64,000 nucleotides of DNA from Pseudophaeomoniella oleicola (Eukaryota; Ascomycota; Eurotiomycetes; Phaeomoniellales; Phaeomoniellaceae), in the NCBI GenBank assembly GCA_003868215.1, contig QWDQ01000053.1, positions 124,001 through 188,000 of the forward strand, written 5' to 3'. The first letter of the stretch is position 1. Every line of letters starts with the position of its first letter. A program made the translations under genes and the position numbers. Below are positions 46,517 to 59,022 of the stretch, piece after piece. The notes below the pieces were generated by a model. It did no database searches and had not been told where the DNA came from. It was given only the letters and a program-made list of their open reading frames with translations.

Positions 46517-47706
46517 TCACGCCGAAAGACACCATCTAATCCCCCTAACAAAATTCTCTCGAAACACCTCAGACTCGCGCAACGTAGGAAAGATCCAGAA
46601 CACATGTGGTAAGCCAGGGTAATGGTCGTGTCTCGTCTTCACACCAGCCGCACGCAACGCCAAGTTCATGACGACCGTATCGTCGCGTAATGGATCCGCG
46701 CCACAACTCGCCAAGTATGTCGGCGGGTAGTTCTTATGGTTGTCCGCGGCGAGCAGCACGAAGAAGCTGTTTCTGTTTCGGGCATCATCATCATCATGTT
46801 GTGGATCTGGATCTGGATCTACTTGTGCGGCCGCGAAGAACGTCTTCATCGTCTGCTGATCGATCACAGGGACGTCGGATGCGTACTCGGCGTAAGACGT
46901 GTAGTGAGGTTTGTATGCGTCGGGGATGTTGGACCAGTGGGCGGTTACGGGGCCGGCGACAGCGATGCCCGCGAGTTTGCCGTAGAGATTCTCGTGTTGG
47001 ACGACGTGGTTCGCGACGCCAAGTGCCAAGCCGCCTCCCGAGGAGCATCCGACGCAGTAGATTCGGGCCGGGTCTGCGCCAAGTGAAGCTGCTGCATTGT
47101 TGTAGACCTGGAAAGAAAGAAGGAGGGGATGGTCAGTTAGATTCAAGTGTCGAGGAGATGGAGCTTTTTTTTAATATTGATTCTTTCTTTCAAACGACAG
47201 GTAAGGTAGGTAGGTAGGTAGGTAGGTCTTGCCCATTTGTATACTGTCAACATGTCCTCGAGTTGAGCCGGTATAGGATGCTCTGGTGCAAGGCGATATT
47301 CGACACTGACGATGATCGACGGCGTATGCTCAGCCAAGAACCGACAGAGTCCATCTTCAGCGTCTACGCTTCCGGTCACCAATCCACCGCCATGGGCGTA
47401 GATACCGACAGGCAAGAAATCAGCAGCAGCAACGTCGTCTACTACAGGCTTGTATATTCTAAACATGATGCCGTCGACAGTCTTGTCCTCGCTTGTCACG
47501 GCTTCCGATAGCGGTGGACCTTGAGCGCTGAGAAAGGCACCGAGCTGAGCGTACTGTTGACGGATGCTTTCCGGATCGCCGCTCAACGTGCTTCGTCCGC
47601 CCATCGACTTCTCGAGCTGTGTGCCGGGCCATCGTCAGTTTTTCTGGGGAGGGTCTGAAAACACCATGTCCGCACTCACGTCAAGCCATGCCTGTGAATA
47701 AGCCAT
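46517..47706 (-). CDS. HSL-family alpha/beta hydrolase (esterase/lipase)
   Basis: Carboxylester hydrolase of about 333 residues. Exons are 47706-47680, 47616-47233 and 47107-46517. The oxyanion motif is HGGG (residues 84-87), the nucleophile elbow is GCSSGG (Ser159), the acid is in SCGADPLRDD and the His in GLPHVFW, matching the hormone-sensitive-lipase group IV enzymes. No signal peptide, so cytosolic. The second intron begins with GC (TGG|GCAAGA); this choice keeps phase exactly and gives VYKWVYNNAAASLG, and no GT donor does so. The intron contains a CCTA repeat right after its donor. The gene sits tail to tail with SDR 1, 70 bases apart. It is well suited to open an ester or lactone made by the BVMO. 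Confidence 0.91.
47205..47229. repeat. GGTA microsatellite inside an intron
   Basis: Tandem GGTAGGTA units lie within the second intron of the hydrolase gene, starting a few bases from the GC donor. Confidence 0.85.
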
Positions 47707-48124
47707 GTTGGTACTGAACTGCTATTCATTCAGTTTCTCTTGTCGGGAGTCAGTCCTCCTATCAAAAGGGCGAACAGTGTTGGAAGCGGGAATACATCCG
47801 TGCTATCTAGGTATCTATCTTATCTCATTTCGACAGGCGTGTGTCAACAAAGGGACAAAGATGGGGAGAACTGGGGATTAAGAGCAGATCCTGAAAGATA
47901 AGTGGGTGGATCTGTTGGATGTTGGATAGGGACTATCATGTAATTAGGTGATCTCTCATTGTTTGTTATTGTTATCGGTATAGCCATAGAGTATATTGAT
48001 TGACCCCCACCCGCTGCAGACTGTTTTCAAACCTGTCACTCCGCAATGAATGCTGTATCGATGCCTTCTCTTCCATATCAAATTGAAGATGCTGGGGTGC
48101 TAAGGGGGACCGCCATAGATTACG
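47707..48124. other. Intergenic region
   Basis: Upstream region of the hydrolase and 3' flank of SDR 2. No gene is seen. Confidence 0.5.
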
Positions 48125-49093
48125 TTACGTCCATGAATCCGTATTGCTGAAAAACTCCTGCCCCCTTACCAACTCATCCCACGCCGACCGACCTAACCAC
48201 TCAGGCCCAAGCTTATTGAGACCTTCTTCAACATCCCATCCTCTTCCCCCCTCCACGTAGATCGCTTTCCCATTGCTGGTCCGATCGACTGCAAGACCGA
48301 GGTAGATGTCCGCAACATCCGATGCAGAATTCATCGCGAACCGGTTGTTGTGCCACGCGTCGCGGAATAAAGCGACCATTCCGGTGTCGGTGGTCCAGGG
48401 ACATACGCAGTTCACACGGTAGCCCAGTATGGTTGACGCGTAGGGTGCTAGGGGACGCATTAGACCCAAGATCGCATGTTTCGTTGCTCCGTAGACATAA
48501 AGGCCGGGGGTGAACGTAAATCCGGCAACGCTGCTCATCAGCAAGAGGCACCTGTCGTCTACCGGGTCTCTCTTCTGCTGAAGATACACCGACGCGATCC
48601 GAGCGAAATGGAGTGTGCCCCGAACATTGACGTCAACAATTGATAAGTTCGGCTCTTCACGCACAGTATCCAGGTCAACGGTCGGTCCGAAGATATCTGG
48701 CGGTTCGATAATGGCCGCGTTGGAGATAGCGATGTCGATCTTGCCATGTTTCTCGAAAGCGGTGTCGAACAGGGCGAGGATAGACTGATAAGACGTCACG
48801 TCGGTCTTTTGAAAGGTGATGTGTGGTACCGTCGTCGTCGTTGGTCGTGGTGGTGAGATGTCTCCCACCACTACTTCAGCGCCATGGGCCGCGAATTTCT
48901 CTGCGGTTGCTGCTCCGATTCCATTGCTGCCACCTGTTTGTTTGTTATTTAGTCATACATGCATGTATCAGTACGGCCCAACAACACTACACCCGTGGTT
49001 GGAGATCAAGCATAGAGGCAATATACCTGTGATGACAACAACTTTGCCCTGTAGTGAACGGAATAGATCCGGGTTTGGGATGAATCGAGCCAT
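48125..49093 (-). CDS. Short-chain dehydrogenase/reductase (2)
   Basis: About 291 residues from exons 49093-49027 and 48933-48125. The start is MARFIPNPDLFRSLQG. The cofactor motif is rebuilt over the intron as VVVITG|GSNGIGAA. Asp-containing TDVTSYQS, SNAAI, LLLMSSVAG (catalytic Ser) and YGATK (Tyr-x3-Lys) follow. The C-terminal part (VNCVCPWTTDTGM, then VEGGRGWDVEEG) resembles fungal 15-hydroxyprostaglandin-dehydrogenase-like SDRs. It is a different subgroup from SDR 1. It probably acts on a secondary alcohol or ketone in the same pathway, which is an inference from position only. Confidence 0.92.
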
Positions 49094-49425
49094 TTGTCCG
49101 GCGTATCAATACCTAATGAGATGCAACGGGTACCAATAGAGGTAACTGCACGGGAGTACTCAACGTTCTCTTAAAATGATAGATCGTGGGCCTGTTGATC
49201 CCGAGGAGATGATTGACGCTCGGAAACTGGCCTTTTAAGTGGACAGCATCAAGGATGGGGGTTTATACCAATATCCCTTCTACGTCGGGATGTGATTTAC
49301 GGCAAATGGCTCCAAACATTGCACTGGAGATCCAACGAGTACGATCGAGTCAAATTGAGCTATGCTTCGTCAAGGCGAGAAGGCCAACACTAACAGAGTA
49401 CCTCTAAAATGGTACCTTATCTACC

Positions 49426-50527
49426 TCAAACCTCAATCGGAATCCGATGCCCCGGATATGTCGACAATTTACTCGCATGGCGGTACTCACCCGCCACCAC
49501 CGTATCATACTTCTTCGCCTCCCCTTCCCAGCTGATAGCCTCAATCACGGCCGCAGGATCTGGGTGATGAAAAAAGGGGATCGAATACCGTGCAGGCAAG
49601 AGCCCGCCAGCCGTTTCAGTCCCTTTCGGAGCCACGACTCTGTGAATCGTACTTTTCAACCGGCCGTTGCTCAACCGCTCCAGAAGATCTGCGACGTTGA
49701 CCAAGACGGCTCCTGGCACGGGCTCGATCGCTTTGAAATCATCTGTGCGCCAAGGATCGACTTCGAGACCGCCGACGGCGTCTTGGAAGAGGAGAGTGCA
49801 GAGACCAAAGTCAGTGTGGGGGATGATGCGTGCGTGCTTCTCTTGTTCGAGTTCGGCTCTGCGGATGGGGAAGTAATGCAAGATGCGAAGCTGCGGGTCT
49901 GCGTTCGAGCCCATTTTGTCGAAATAGTCTGTTGGCAGGCCGATGACGAGGGCCATGCAGCGCATGACTTGTTCTGACAAAGTCAGGCACCGGGTGTAGA
50001 ATTGGTCCATGGTCTCGTGGAATCCAGGGTACTCTGATGCGGTTGGACATAATTCGTTGCTGAACCGTCGATGTTCGCTAGGTAAGTAGGTAAGTAGATA
50101 CTCAGCTACAGGTCAAATTTGATGTTCATCTCAGGGGAGAGAAATGATCGTGACACGTACTAGCTCTCCTTATGGTCCACGCCGTCTCCAGCTTCAGCGC
50201 CTTCCGGACTATATCCCTGGTTCATGGCTGACCCCAACCGCCATTTCATCTTCATCTCTAATGGAAGTTCGAAGAATCGTTTTGTCTGTACCAGCTATCA
50301 GGAACTCCTGGCAACAGCCTTGATGATTGCTCGGGTGCTTGTAGAAGACATACCAACGCAAACATAGCTTCGACGTCTTCTTCAGGGATACCGTGGTCTT
50401 TCAAGTATAGAAAGCCAACGTCCGAGAATGCCTTTCGACATCTGTCTGCAACCGCTTGCTGTTGTGCCACATCTCCGCTCAAGAAGGGAGCGAAAGAGAC
50501 GACGGCGATATCCTGTACCCCTGACAT
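49426..50527 (-). CDS. 2-oxoglutarate/Fe(II) dioxygenase, isopenicillin-N-synthase-like (2)
   Basis: Non-haem iron oxygenase of about 316 residues. Exons are 50527-50354, 50285-50161 and 50077-49426, with joins in phases 0 and 2. It starts MSGVQDIAVVSFAPF and continues GFLYLKDHGIPEEDVE. The HxD iron ligands are in IPHTDFGLCTLLFQD, the distal His in KSTIHRVVAP, and the 2-oxoglutarate-binding Arg-x-Ser in ARYSIPFF. QGYSPEGAEAGDG and KESYEHRRFSNELCPT, across the second splice, are typical of the family. It differs clearly from the first dioxygenase, so this is not a recent tandem copy. Confidence 0.93.
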
Positions 50528-51234
50528 TGTGATTTGCTGTTTTACATATACCCTGATGAACGAAGTGTTGGATATGACCTGACGAAGCTGTAGTAGCAGA
50601 GCCTTATCATAACCACTCCTTAAGTATGTATGTCAACAGCAGGAACAGAGTAACACGAGCCAGCACAGCACAGTTCGCTACTACATTACCGAGTAGATAG
50701 AAGATGAATCGAAAATAGGGTTCATTCACCCCCAGAGATCATTTCCTTGTCAATAAGTGGAACTCTGGAACCAGCCAGCCAGCCATATCAGACCCCGTCC
50801 ACTACCTGAACAATTCGCCAGAGGAAGTCTCTTCATGAACCTTGCAAGCATAGACGACGACGTTTCTTATCTACAGATGATACAATCGTAAGATCCTTGT
50901 AGATAATGATGACCGAGGAACCCCATCTTCGAATTGGACTAGGGGACAATCCCTGTAAAAGCGTCCGCGACTACCGAACAGGGGGAGGGATGTGGCTCTG
51001 TTGGAAATTCATTTTCTACTACAACAACTACTACTGGATAATTGCGTAGGTAGATAAGGAATGGAGTGTAGTCGTAGAAACTAGGTAGGCTCCACGAATT
51101 TGTGACTGAGACTCTGGTCATGGCTCCGGCTCGTCCTGTCCTTATAACAGTTCTGCTTTCGATCATACTACAGTGATATTGACTGAAGAGGTAACAAACG
51201 TTCCCAAGTCCTCATTCATCCCGATACTCAGAAG
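50528..51234. promoter_or_regulatory. Divergent intergenic region, dioxygenase 2 / APC permease 2
   Basis: A 707-base gap between divergent starts. Nothing coding is supported. Confidence 0.45.
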
Positions 51235-53204
51235 ATGACAAAGCACCACCACCAACAACAACAAGGACTCGGCCAAATGCCCTCCCCCGTCGCCGTCATG
51301 GCCACGCCAACAACCCCGGACCCCGACCCCTCCCCCGACCTCCTCAACGACAGCGACGCCGCCCACCTCGCCAAGCTAGGATACAAGCCCGAACTTCAAC
51401 GCAACTTCAGTCAATGGAGCGTCGTTGCCTTCGGCGTCACTGTCTCTGCGACGTGGGTGGGTATTGGAGGAGCGTTGGGCACGGGGATCTATGCTGGGGG
51501 ATCGCCGGGGATTGTGTATGGGTTTGTACGTCCAGCACTATTTAAGCCGAGGGAAGGGGGGGAACATGGTGGAGGCAAAAGGCTGACTTGACGGGGGGGT
51601 GGTGTAAAATAGGTGTTGGTGTTTGTTGGGCAGAGTTTCGTTGCGGCGACGATTGCGGAGTTTGCTTCTTCGTATCCTACAACTGGCGGTGGGCATTGCT
51701 CCTTTCCATCTTTCTTTAGAGAAAAGGGATGAATGATTTCTTTTGCTAAAGAGGCGCAGGGATGTATCACTGGACGGCCTTGCTGTCTCCGCCGGGATCT
51801 GCCTCCATTCTGTCCTGGATCACGGGATGGAACACGGTGTTTGCCTACATAACATCCGTTGCCAGCGTGACGTGCGTCTCCGGCCAACAGATCGTTGCTC
51901 TCTACGCCATCATGCATCCAGACTTTGTGGTGAAGACATGGCACTCATTTCTGACGATGGAGCTGCTGAACCTCGGGACTCTGCTGATGGTCGTCTTCGC
52001 GAACAAGATCTTTCCGTGGTTGAGTAAAGTCGGTCTTTGGTGGTTCATGTCGTCCCTGCTCGTCACGTCGGTCACGCTACTTGCCATGACGCCGTCGTAT
52101 AGATCTGCGAAGGAGGTGTTTGTGACCTTCGTCAATAATACGGGTTGGTCATCGGACGGCATGGCTTTCATCTCGGGTCTCGTCAACACGCTTTTCGCCG
52201 TCTCGGTTCTGGACTCGACCTGCCATATCTCAGAAGAGGTCCCGGAACCCGAGAAGAACGTGCCGAGAGCGATACTGTACACGCTGATAGCCGCCCTTCT
52301 GGAGGGCTGGCTGTTCATGATGGCGATATTCTTCTCGTACCAAAACCTCGACGACATACTCAATACCCGGACCGATCTGCCCATCGCCGAGCTGTTCTAC
52401 CAGGCCACAGGGAGCGCCCAGGGAGCCTTCGGGCTGACTTTCCTCTTGGTGGTATCCGGCCTGTGCACGGTGTGGGACTGCCAACTCGCGCAGGGTCGAA
52501 TCTACTGGTCATTTGCGCGCGACAACGCCGTACCGTTCAGCAGATACTTCTCCAAAGTCGACGAGAGGTTCGGTGTACCTGTCAGAGCCCACATCATAAC
52601 CGCATTCATCGTCGCACTGCTGGGGATCTTGTACATGTTTGCCGAAACAGCGTTTAGCGCTTTCATTGTAAAAAACTCTCTCTTTTCTCCCTCTCTCACA
52701 TTATACACACCTACTAACAAAATCCATCCCCCCTCTCCCAGGCATCAGCAAACGTCTTCTTCCAACTAACCTACCTCATCCCCATCCTCGTCAACGTCCT
52801 CAGACGCCGCAAAGTCCTCACCCCGGGCTGGTTCTACATGCGACGCCTCGGCATGACCGTCAGCATCATCGCTGCGATCTGGATCCTCTTCCTCGTGATC
52901 TTTTTGGGGTTTCCGTACTTTATGCCGGTGACGCCGGGGAATATGAATTATACGTGAGTTTTTATATTTCTGCTAAAGGAAAGTTTCCCCGGCTGACTTG
53001 ATGGGATGATCAAGATGGGTGATAATCGGAGCAGGTCTGCTGTTCGAGATGGGATACTTTGTCTTCAAGAAGAAAGAATATCAGGGTCCTGTGCTGCGAG
53101 ATCATGACATCGGTGGTGTGATTGAGGCGATGGAGGTTGTCAGGACGTCATCATCATCACCGAATGAGGACGGTGAAGCTGAGAAGGGGTTCTCGAAGAC
53201 GTGA
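51235..53204 (+). CDS. APC-superfamily amino acid/choline/GABA-type permease (2)
   Basis: Second carrier of the family, about 558 residues. Exons are 51235-51525, 51613-51688, 51760-52667, 52742-52953 and 53015-53204; each join keeps phase, and the intron at 52668-52741 has a clear CTAAC branch site. After a His/Gln-rich start (MTKHHHQQQQ) comes LGYKPELQRNFSQWSVVAFG, then EFASSYPTTGGMYHWTALLS, ISEEVPEPEKNVPRAIL and SFARDNAVPFSRYFSKV, all characteristic of fungal GABA/choline-type permeases. The cytosolic tail is acidic with a Ser run. It is only distantly similar to the carrier at 33-34.7 kb. It ends 67 bases from the convergent GH92 gene and marks the likely right edge of the metabolic run. 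Confidence 0.92.
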
Positions 53205-53271
53205 TCGAAATTGGGATAGGCAATTAAATCACAAGTACATTGCAACAGGTTTCTCTCTCTCTTTGTCTTTT

Positions 53272-55878
53272 CTAGAACCTGCTGCCTACCAAAGGTAACC
53301 AACTCCATCTATCTTGGCTTGCCTGAAATGCCGCCGAGTTGGTACTGATACTAGGCGGCACGTCCGCAGCACCAGTCCCCCAAGTACTTGTGCTTTCCCC
53401 CGGTCCCAGCGTGAGTTCCAACAACCCCCCCTCCAAAAAGAACGCATGGGAGATCCAATTGCGCGTATACGCCCGACCGTTCAACTTTGCACTTTGCACG
53501 TAGATATTCGTGGTGTATGTCGGATCAAAATTGACGTTCCTGATCGTCGCCGTGTTCCCCGTTTGTCTATTCGCGATGTTGATCTCGGCGAAAAATGGCG
53601 GCGTGATGAAATAGACGTCCTGGCCAGCGTTGGGAAAGATGCCCATCATCGAGAGCGCGGCAAAGGAACCCATGGCGCCCGAGTCGTCGTTGCCGGGAAT
53701 GCCGGCGAGCGTGGTGTTGAAGTGGCTGGGGATGTAGGAGTGGATGCGAGAGGCGGATTTGCCGGGGCGGCCGGCGAAATGGTACTGGTAGACGGTTAGG
53801 AAGGCCTGTTCATCGCCGAGGTAAAGGATTCCGCTTTCGTGGAGGTAGTCTAGGCGGTTGACGAATGCTGTGGGACCGCCGAGCAGCGTAATTAGAGCTT
53901 CCATGTCGGCCGGCGCGAAGAACGTGTACAGCCACGCGCTGCCTTCGTAGGTTTCATGGCCGTCAGGATTGAGATAGCATGCGCTAAAGTTCTGTAAAGG
54001 TGAGCAGAAGATCGGGTCTTGAATCCCAAACGTGCCGTTCGAATATCGTGGCTGAAGGAACCCCGTGAAACCGGTGTCGGTACCGTTGATGTAGGAAGTT
54101 TGGGCCGGATTGAACATATTTTGCCAGTGTCCGGCACGTTGGAGATACTTCTCGTAATCAGCTTCGTGGCCGAGCTCGAGTGCCATCCCTGCAATACAGA
54201 AGTCGTTGTACGCGTATTCGACGGTTCTAGATATACTTCGAGTAAAAGGACCTACTCCGTAAGGGTCAAAGTCATCGGTCGGTATGTACCCCTGCAATTT
54301 CCAGCTCGTGAGGCCCCCACGTCCTTCAACAGCCCAGTTTTCGGGTTCAATTTCGGCGTCAGACACGATCGCTTCGTATGCAGTGGCCCAGTCGATATTT
54401 TGCGAGACGTTCTTTAGGTACGAATCCACAAGGACAATATCGGCGTTGGAGCCACCTTGGGTGAAGCCTTTGCAAAAGGACATTCGGCAATCAGGCAGTT
54501 TACCTTCATGTCGGTATATGTCGATGATGGCACGAATCATTTGCGTCTGCGAATAAGGATCTATTATGGTGATCAAGGGATGAAGACTGCGGAACGAATC
54601 CCACATGCAGTAAAAGCTGTCATAGTATGGCTCATCTGACTGCCACAGGGGATTCTCATCCGTGTAGTCCTGAGGCGAGATCAGGGATCGATAAATACCG
54701 GACCAGAAGATAGTTTGATACGACTCGTCCACACCAGTTGCATCTATGGAGACGACTGAGAACTTGTCTTTCCAAGCAGACTCTGCCGCAGACAAAGTAC
54801 TCTCGAAATCAAAATCTGGGATTTCTGACTCGGCATTGCCGCATGCTTGATCAACGCTTATGAAGCTAACACCTACTCTAACCAGAAGCTGGTTGTTACT
54901 GGGCTCATTGAACCTGGCGTATACCCCAGCTGGCAAGATGTCGGGAGAGGTGTTAACTCCATCGGCCGTGACAGATATGCTCTTCGGTTCGCTTCCCGCA
55001 CGACTGTTGACAAAGACTCCAGTGTCCCGGAGGGAAGCACCTTGAACGTCAGCACAGAAGTGCGACACGTAACTTCCAATACCAAAGGTAGGTTGAAAGG
55101 TTCCGGAACCAGACATCCTACCTGTGGTTGGGTTGACAGAAACTGATCCGTTGATCCTGGAATTTGAGAGATCCGAGAGATCCGCTAGTATAAGTGGACT
55201 CAAAGGTGCTGCATCTTCCACGGGTATTGGGGGTACACTCTGCGAGATGCTTGTAATATTCGGATACGGGTGTTCAGATGAATTGTATGGTGGAATTGGG
55301 GCATCTGGGAAGGTGAATCGATAGAGTGTGGTGTGATTGGTAACCGTCATTTCCGCCCTGACCGTAGAATTCAATGTGATATCGAAGTATCCAGGACGAG
55401 CGACGACGGTGCCATTGATAGGAAGTTCTGCTCGATCGCTCTTCGAGAACTTGCATCGATTCAGGTCATCTCCTGGACAGCCCGCCTGTGGGAAGATAGG
55501 AAAATTGCCCAACGACGCTCCCTGATAACATCAACAAGACCTTCATAGAAGTTGGAACGCAGGGCTTGTACGCCACCAGTCCCACTGTCATGCATATGGC
55601 TGAAACCAGTCACAGCGCTGCCGTCTGACGCAAATCCGCCTTGATTATCTCCGGTCACGTCAGCGACCGCCTTTGCCATGCCAAATGGTAATGTTGCCCC
55701 AGCGAAAACATGTCCTGGTTATGTTAGAGATTCGCCGCTCGAAATCGGGGTGACCACACATACCACCATTGACTGTTCCAATGAGTGGATTGACGAAATC
55801 ATAAGGAGCCGCGGTGGACAGTACAGCCAAACGTGCTGCAAGCGCATAGCACAGGACAAGCCTAGAGGAGAACACCAT
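53272..55878 (-). CDS. Secreted GH92 alpha-mannosidase
   Basis: Exo-acting alpha-1,2-mannosidase type enzyme of glycoside hydrolase family 92, which trims mannan or N-glycans using calcium. Exons are 55878-55764, 55714-55572 and 55521-53272, about 835 residues. A signal peptide is visible (MVFSSRLVLCYALAARLAV, cut near STAAP). The N-terminal domain starts DFVNPLIGT and reads GHVFAGATLPFGMAK and GFSHMHDSGTGG across the splices. The catalytic domain carries MWDSFRSLHPL, CRMSFCKGFTQGGSNADIVL and the GNDDSGAMGSF motif with catalytic acidic residues. Many NxS/T sites suit secretion. It is probably unrelated to the neighbouring metabolic set and belongs with the GH3 gene downstream. Confidence 0.95.
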
Positions 55879-56563
55879 TGCCTAGACATCCAGTTCCATT
55901 GCCGGACCTACAAGGCATACATACTCTCGACGGGGCCCCTCAAGCTCAACAAACAATCCCCTTTATAATAGGAGTAGATGCAAGCACATGGGATATGTCC
56001 ATGTGAGAATTGTTGCACAGGTGATTGGCATCATGTAGCCCACGCCTCGCTGGTCGACTGACGCGGATATTCAGGGCCATCGTGGCGGTAGGTTTACAAC
56101 CCACGAAGGTCCAAAGTAGAGAAGGTTCCAGATTTGACTTTCTTCTCGATATATTTACTTTTCCCGTTGAGCATAACGTTGTTGAGCTCCATGCCCATTG
56201 AACGAATCCACCAACCTTTATCCATCACGAGAAGGAAAAGTCAAGCTCAGATGCTGTCGTCGCAATATACGTGGAAGAGAGTTGGACTTCCTCGTTGTAA
56301 GTTTCCGCTCTCCCATTCCGTCTATGTCCGAGAATTCCCCACCGCACATGACTATTATCTGTCTGGTGATACTATTGATATTGCATCATCTTCAGGTATG
56401 AGTAATCGACCTTAGATCAATGATCACCGGATTACCTGACGTTTGAAGCTTGAAGAGAGTATGGTCATTGTTTCGATAATTATATACAGGCATGAGAATA
56501 TCGTCATTTTCGTACTTTTACTGTTTTGGTCGTGAAATACGACATCCATAGTCCGGAGTCCTG
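55879..56563. other. Intergenic region between two glycosidase genes
   Basis: Promoter of the GH92 gene and 3' flank of the GH3 gene. Only short frames are seen. Confidence 0.55.
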
Positions 56564-59022
56564 CTATAACGTCAAAGCACCGGTTAATTGGATGTCCAGC
56601 ACACTCTTGCCCACGTAGATGGGATAACTTCCGCTCTGCAGAATCCAGCTCTGGCTTGCGACGTCCCAAGTACTCAAGTCCCTTCTGGTGAGATCAAAGT
56701 GGAAGTTGAGGCTCTGTCCCGGTTCGACACTCTGCTTGCCAAAGCCACGAAGAACCTTGGCAGGGCCGCCTGGGATACCAACGTAGAGTTGCGCCACTTC
56801 GGCAGCGGCCACAGAACCGACATTGGAGACCGTGGCGTCAACGGTGGCAATAATGTCCCAAAGTGGTGCCATACCGCCTTCAGTCATATTGGCAGAATGA
56901 GCGTAGTAGGTCGTGCTGGCGTTGGACGAGAGATGGGTTCGGAGATTGGAATAGTTGAAGGTGGTATAGGTCAGACCATAACCGAATTCATAGCGTGGGG
57001 TGATGTTGGCGGCAATGAAAGCTTTGTAGTCAATGTAGACGCCTTCAGTGAAGTTAGATTGAGGGTAGTAGACAAAGAAATCGTCGGTAGGAGCGGTGGG
57101 ATTGAGCAGAGTGCCGTAGTCGGAATCCATTTTCGCCACGGTGTATGGTAGACGACCGGATGGAGATTGTTTTCCGTACATGACTTCGACAAGAGCACGG
57201 CCGCTATCTTGTCCGGGGAGATGCGCGAAGATGACCGCTGTAATGTTAGGATTATCAATCCACCGGTCGACAAGGCGAACACCGGCATTGTGGATAACAA
57301 CCATGGTATTGTTGCACTGAGCGGCAACATTCGCAACGAGGACGTCGGAATAAGGGTCCGCGAGATACGGACGATCCCAGCCTTCAGAAGCTTGCTCATT
57401 GATCAAGACGACGCAGGCTTCACTGGCTTGATTGACAAAAGGGTTCTGGTCATAGAAATTATAAGCAAGGAACGTGTCATCATCGTAGGCTTGACGTTGA
57501 AATGCATTATAAGGCGCATCGATATAGGATCCAGTGTTTGCCCCGGAGCCGCCGCCGGTGTACAGAGTTCCATTCAGAGCAACACCCGGTACTTTGCCGT
57601 CCTCGTTCGCTAGCGTAAGGAAAGCGTTTTCCAGCTCCGTATTGTTGACAGCCGCGCCGTTAGGCAACTGTAAGCTGTTGTCCCAGGCAAAGGCCCATCC
57701 TTGGAAAGTAGCATTGTCCGGGCCGTTGATTGCTTGCGTGATTGCGTCATATCCAAACAAAGAAAGGAACTTGGGCTTCTTCAAAGGAAGTGCATTGTTC
57801 ACGTTCTTGACGAGCACATGGCCCTCAACAGCGCCTTGCAATATAGTTGACTTGGAGGCAGGGTTCCGGGCATCGCTGATAGCATGAGGGTCGGTCAAGC
57901 TATACGCCATACCGGCACCGGGGTTCTCGAACTGGGCGAATTTGTACCATGAAGCGACGATACGAGTCGCCATGTCGTCAAGACGTGATTGGGCAACCGT
58001 GCCGTTCGTAACAGCTATGGTCAAATTTCCATTCATCCAATAACTCGAGTCCGGCATGGCCATATCGAGGCCAGCGTTGGCAGAAGCAATACCAGTGCGC
58101 TGACCACCCCAGTCAGAGACGACGAATCCTTGAAAGCCGAGCTCGCCCTTTAACAGACCGTTCATGGTCTTGCTGTTCTGGCATGCATAGCTGTTGTTGA
58201 TGCGGTTGTAGCTGCACATGACTGCGCCAGCACCCGCCTTGATGGCATCTTGGAAAGGCCAAAGATAGAGTTCGTGCATGGTCTTGTCGTCCACGTTCGA
58301 CGATATCGACTGATTGTATGTCGACAGCGCAGGGCTACGTTCTGTTTCCTGCTCATATGCAATGAAATGCTTGGGGCAGGCGATGACTGATTCTTGCAGA
58401 CCACGAATCGTGACCCCGGCTAGAATGCCACTGAGGTAAGGATCGTTTCCGGTGCCCTCCCAATTTCTGCCCATTTTTGCCATTCTCCCCAAGGGTGCAA
58501 TGACCGGCCCCATGGCGACGTTGATGCCCTTGCCCTTGAACTCTGCACCAATGTACTGAGCGCGGCTATATGCCAAATCCCGGTTCCATGAAGCACCTAC
58601 AGAGACTCCCGAAGCATAGGAGTTTACAAAGTCGGCTCCGCGGACACCATTCCCGCTATCATGTAAACAAAGGCCGGGGAATCCCAAGCGCGGGACGCCG
58701 CCAGAGTTTCCAGAGCAGCCGTTCGTCGTCGACGTGTAGCCATAGGTGACGTTATTCTTCTCGTCGTTGGTCATCTGGGTCACGAGGCTCCTTGCCTTCG
58801 CATAGGCGGTAGCCCAGTCTCCGAACCCATCTGCTTCGGCTGCAGAGCAGACTTAGCAAAACAATCCAAGAGGAATATTGGTGAGGAACACTTACGAGTA
58901 GGGTATACGGGTTCTGACCGGCCATAGGACCAGAAACGCTCGAGGTCATCAGTGAAGTTCTGGGCGGCAGCAAAGCCTGCTACTTGCAGTGCAACAGCCA
59001 CCACTTGAACAGAGACACGCAT
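56564..59022 (-). CDS. Secreted GH3 beta-glucosidase-type enzyme
   Basis: Glycoside hydrolase family 3 enzyme of about 800 residues from exons 59022-58896 and 58839-56564, joined through a 56-base intron. The signal peptide is MRVSVQVVAVALQVAGFAAA. The N-terminal barrel has GFPGLCLHDSGNGVRG, KHFIAYEQE and the nucleophile Asp in GFVVSDWGGQ. The second domain includes HVLVKNVNNALPLKK (normally HVLLKN) and AHLPGQDSGRALVEVMYG. The fibronectin-III-like end contains YEFGYGLTYTTFNYSNL and GFGKQSVEPGQ. These are the hallmarks of fungal cellobiose- or glucoside-splitting beta-glucosidases. The exact specificity (glucosidase or related) cannot be told by eye. It is on the same strand as GH92, so the two may serve a common polysaccharide or glycan diet. 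Confidence 0.95.
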
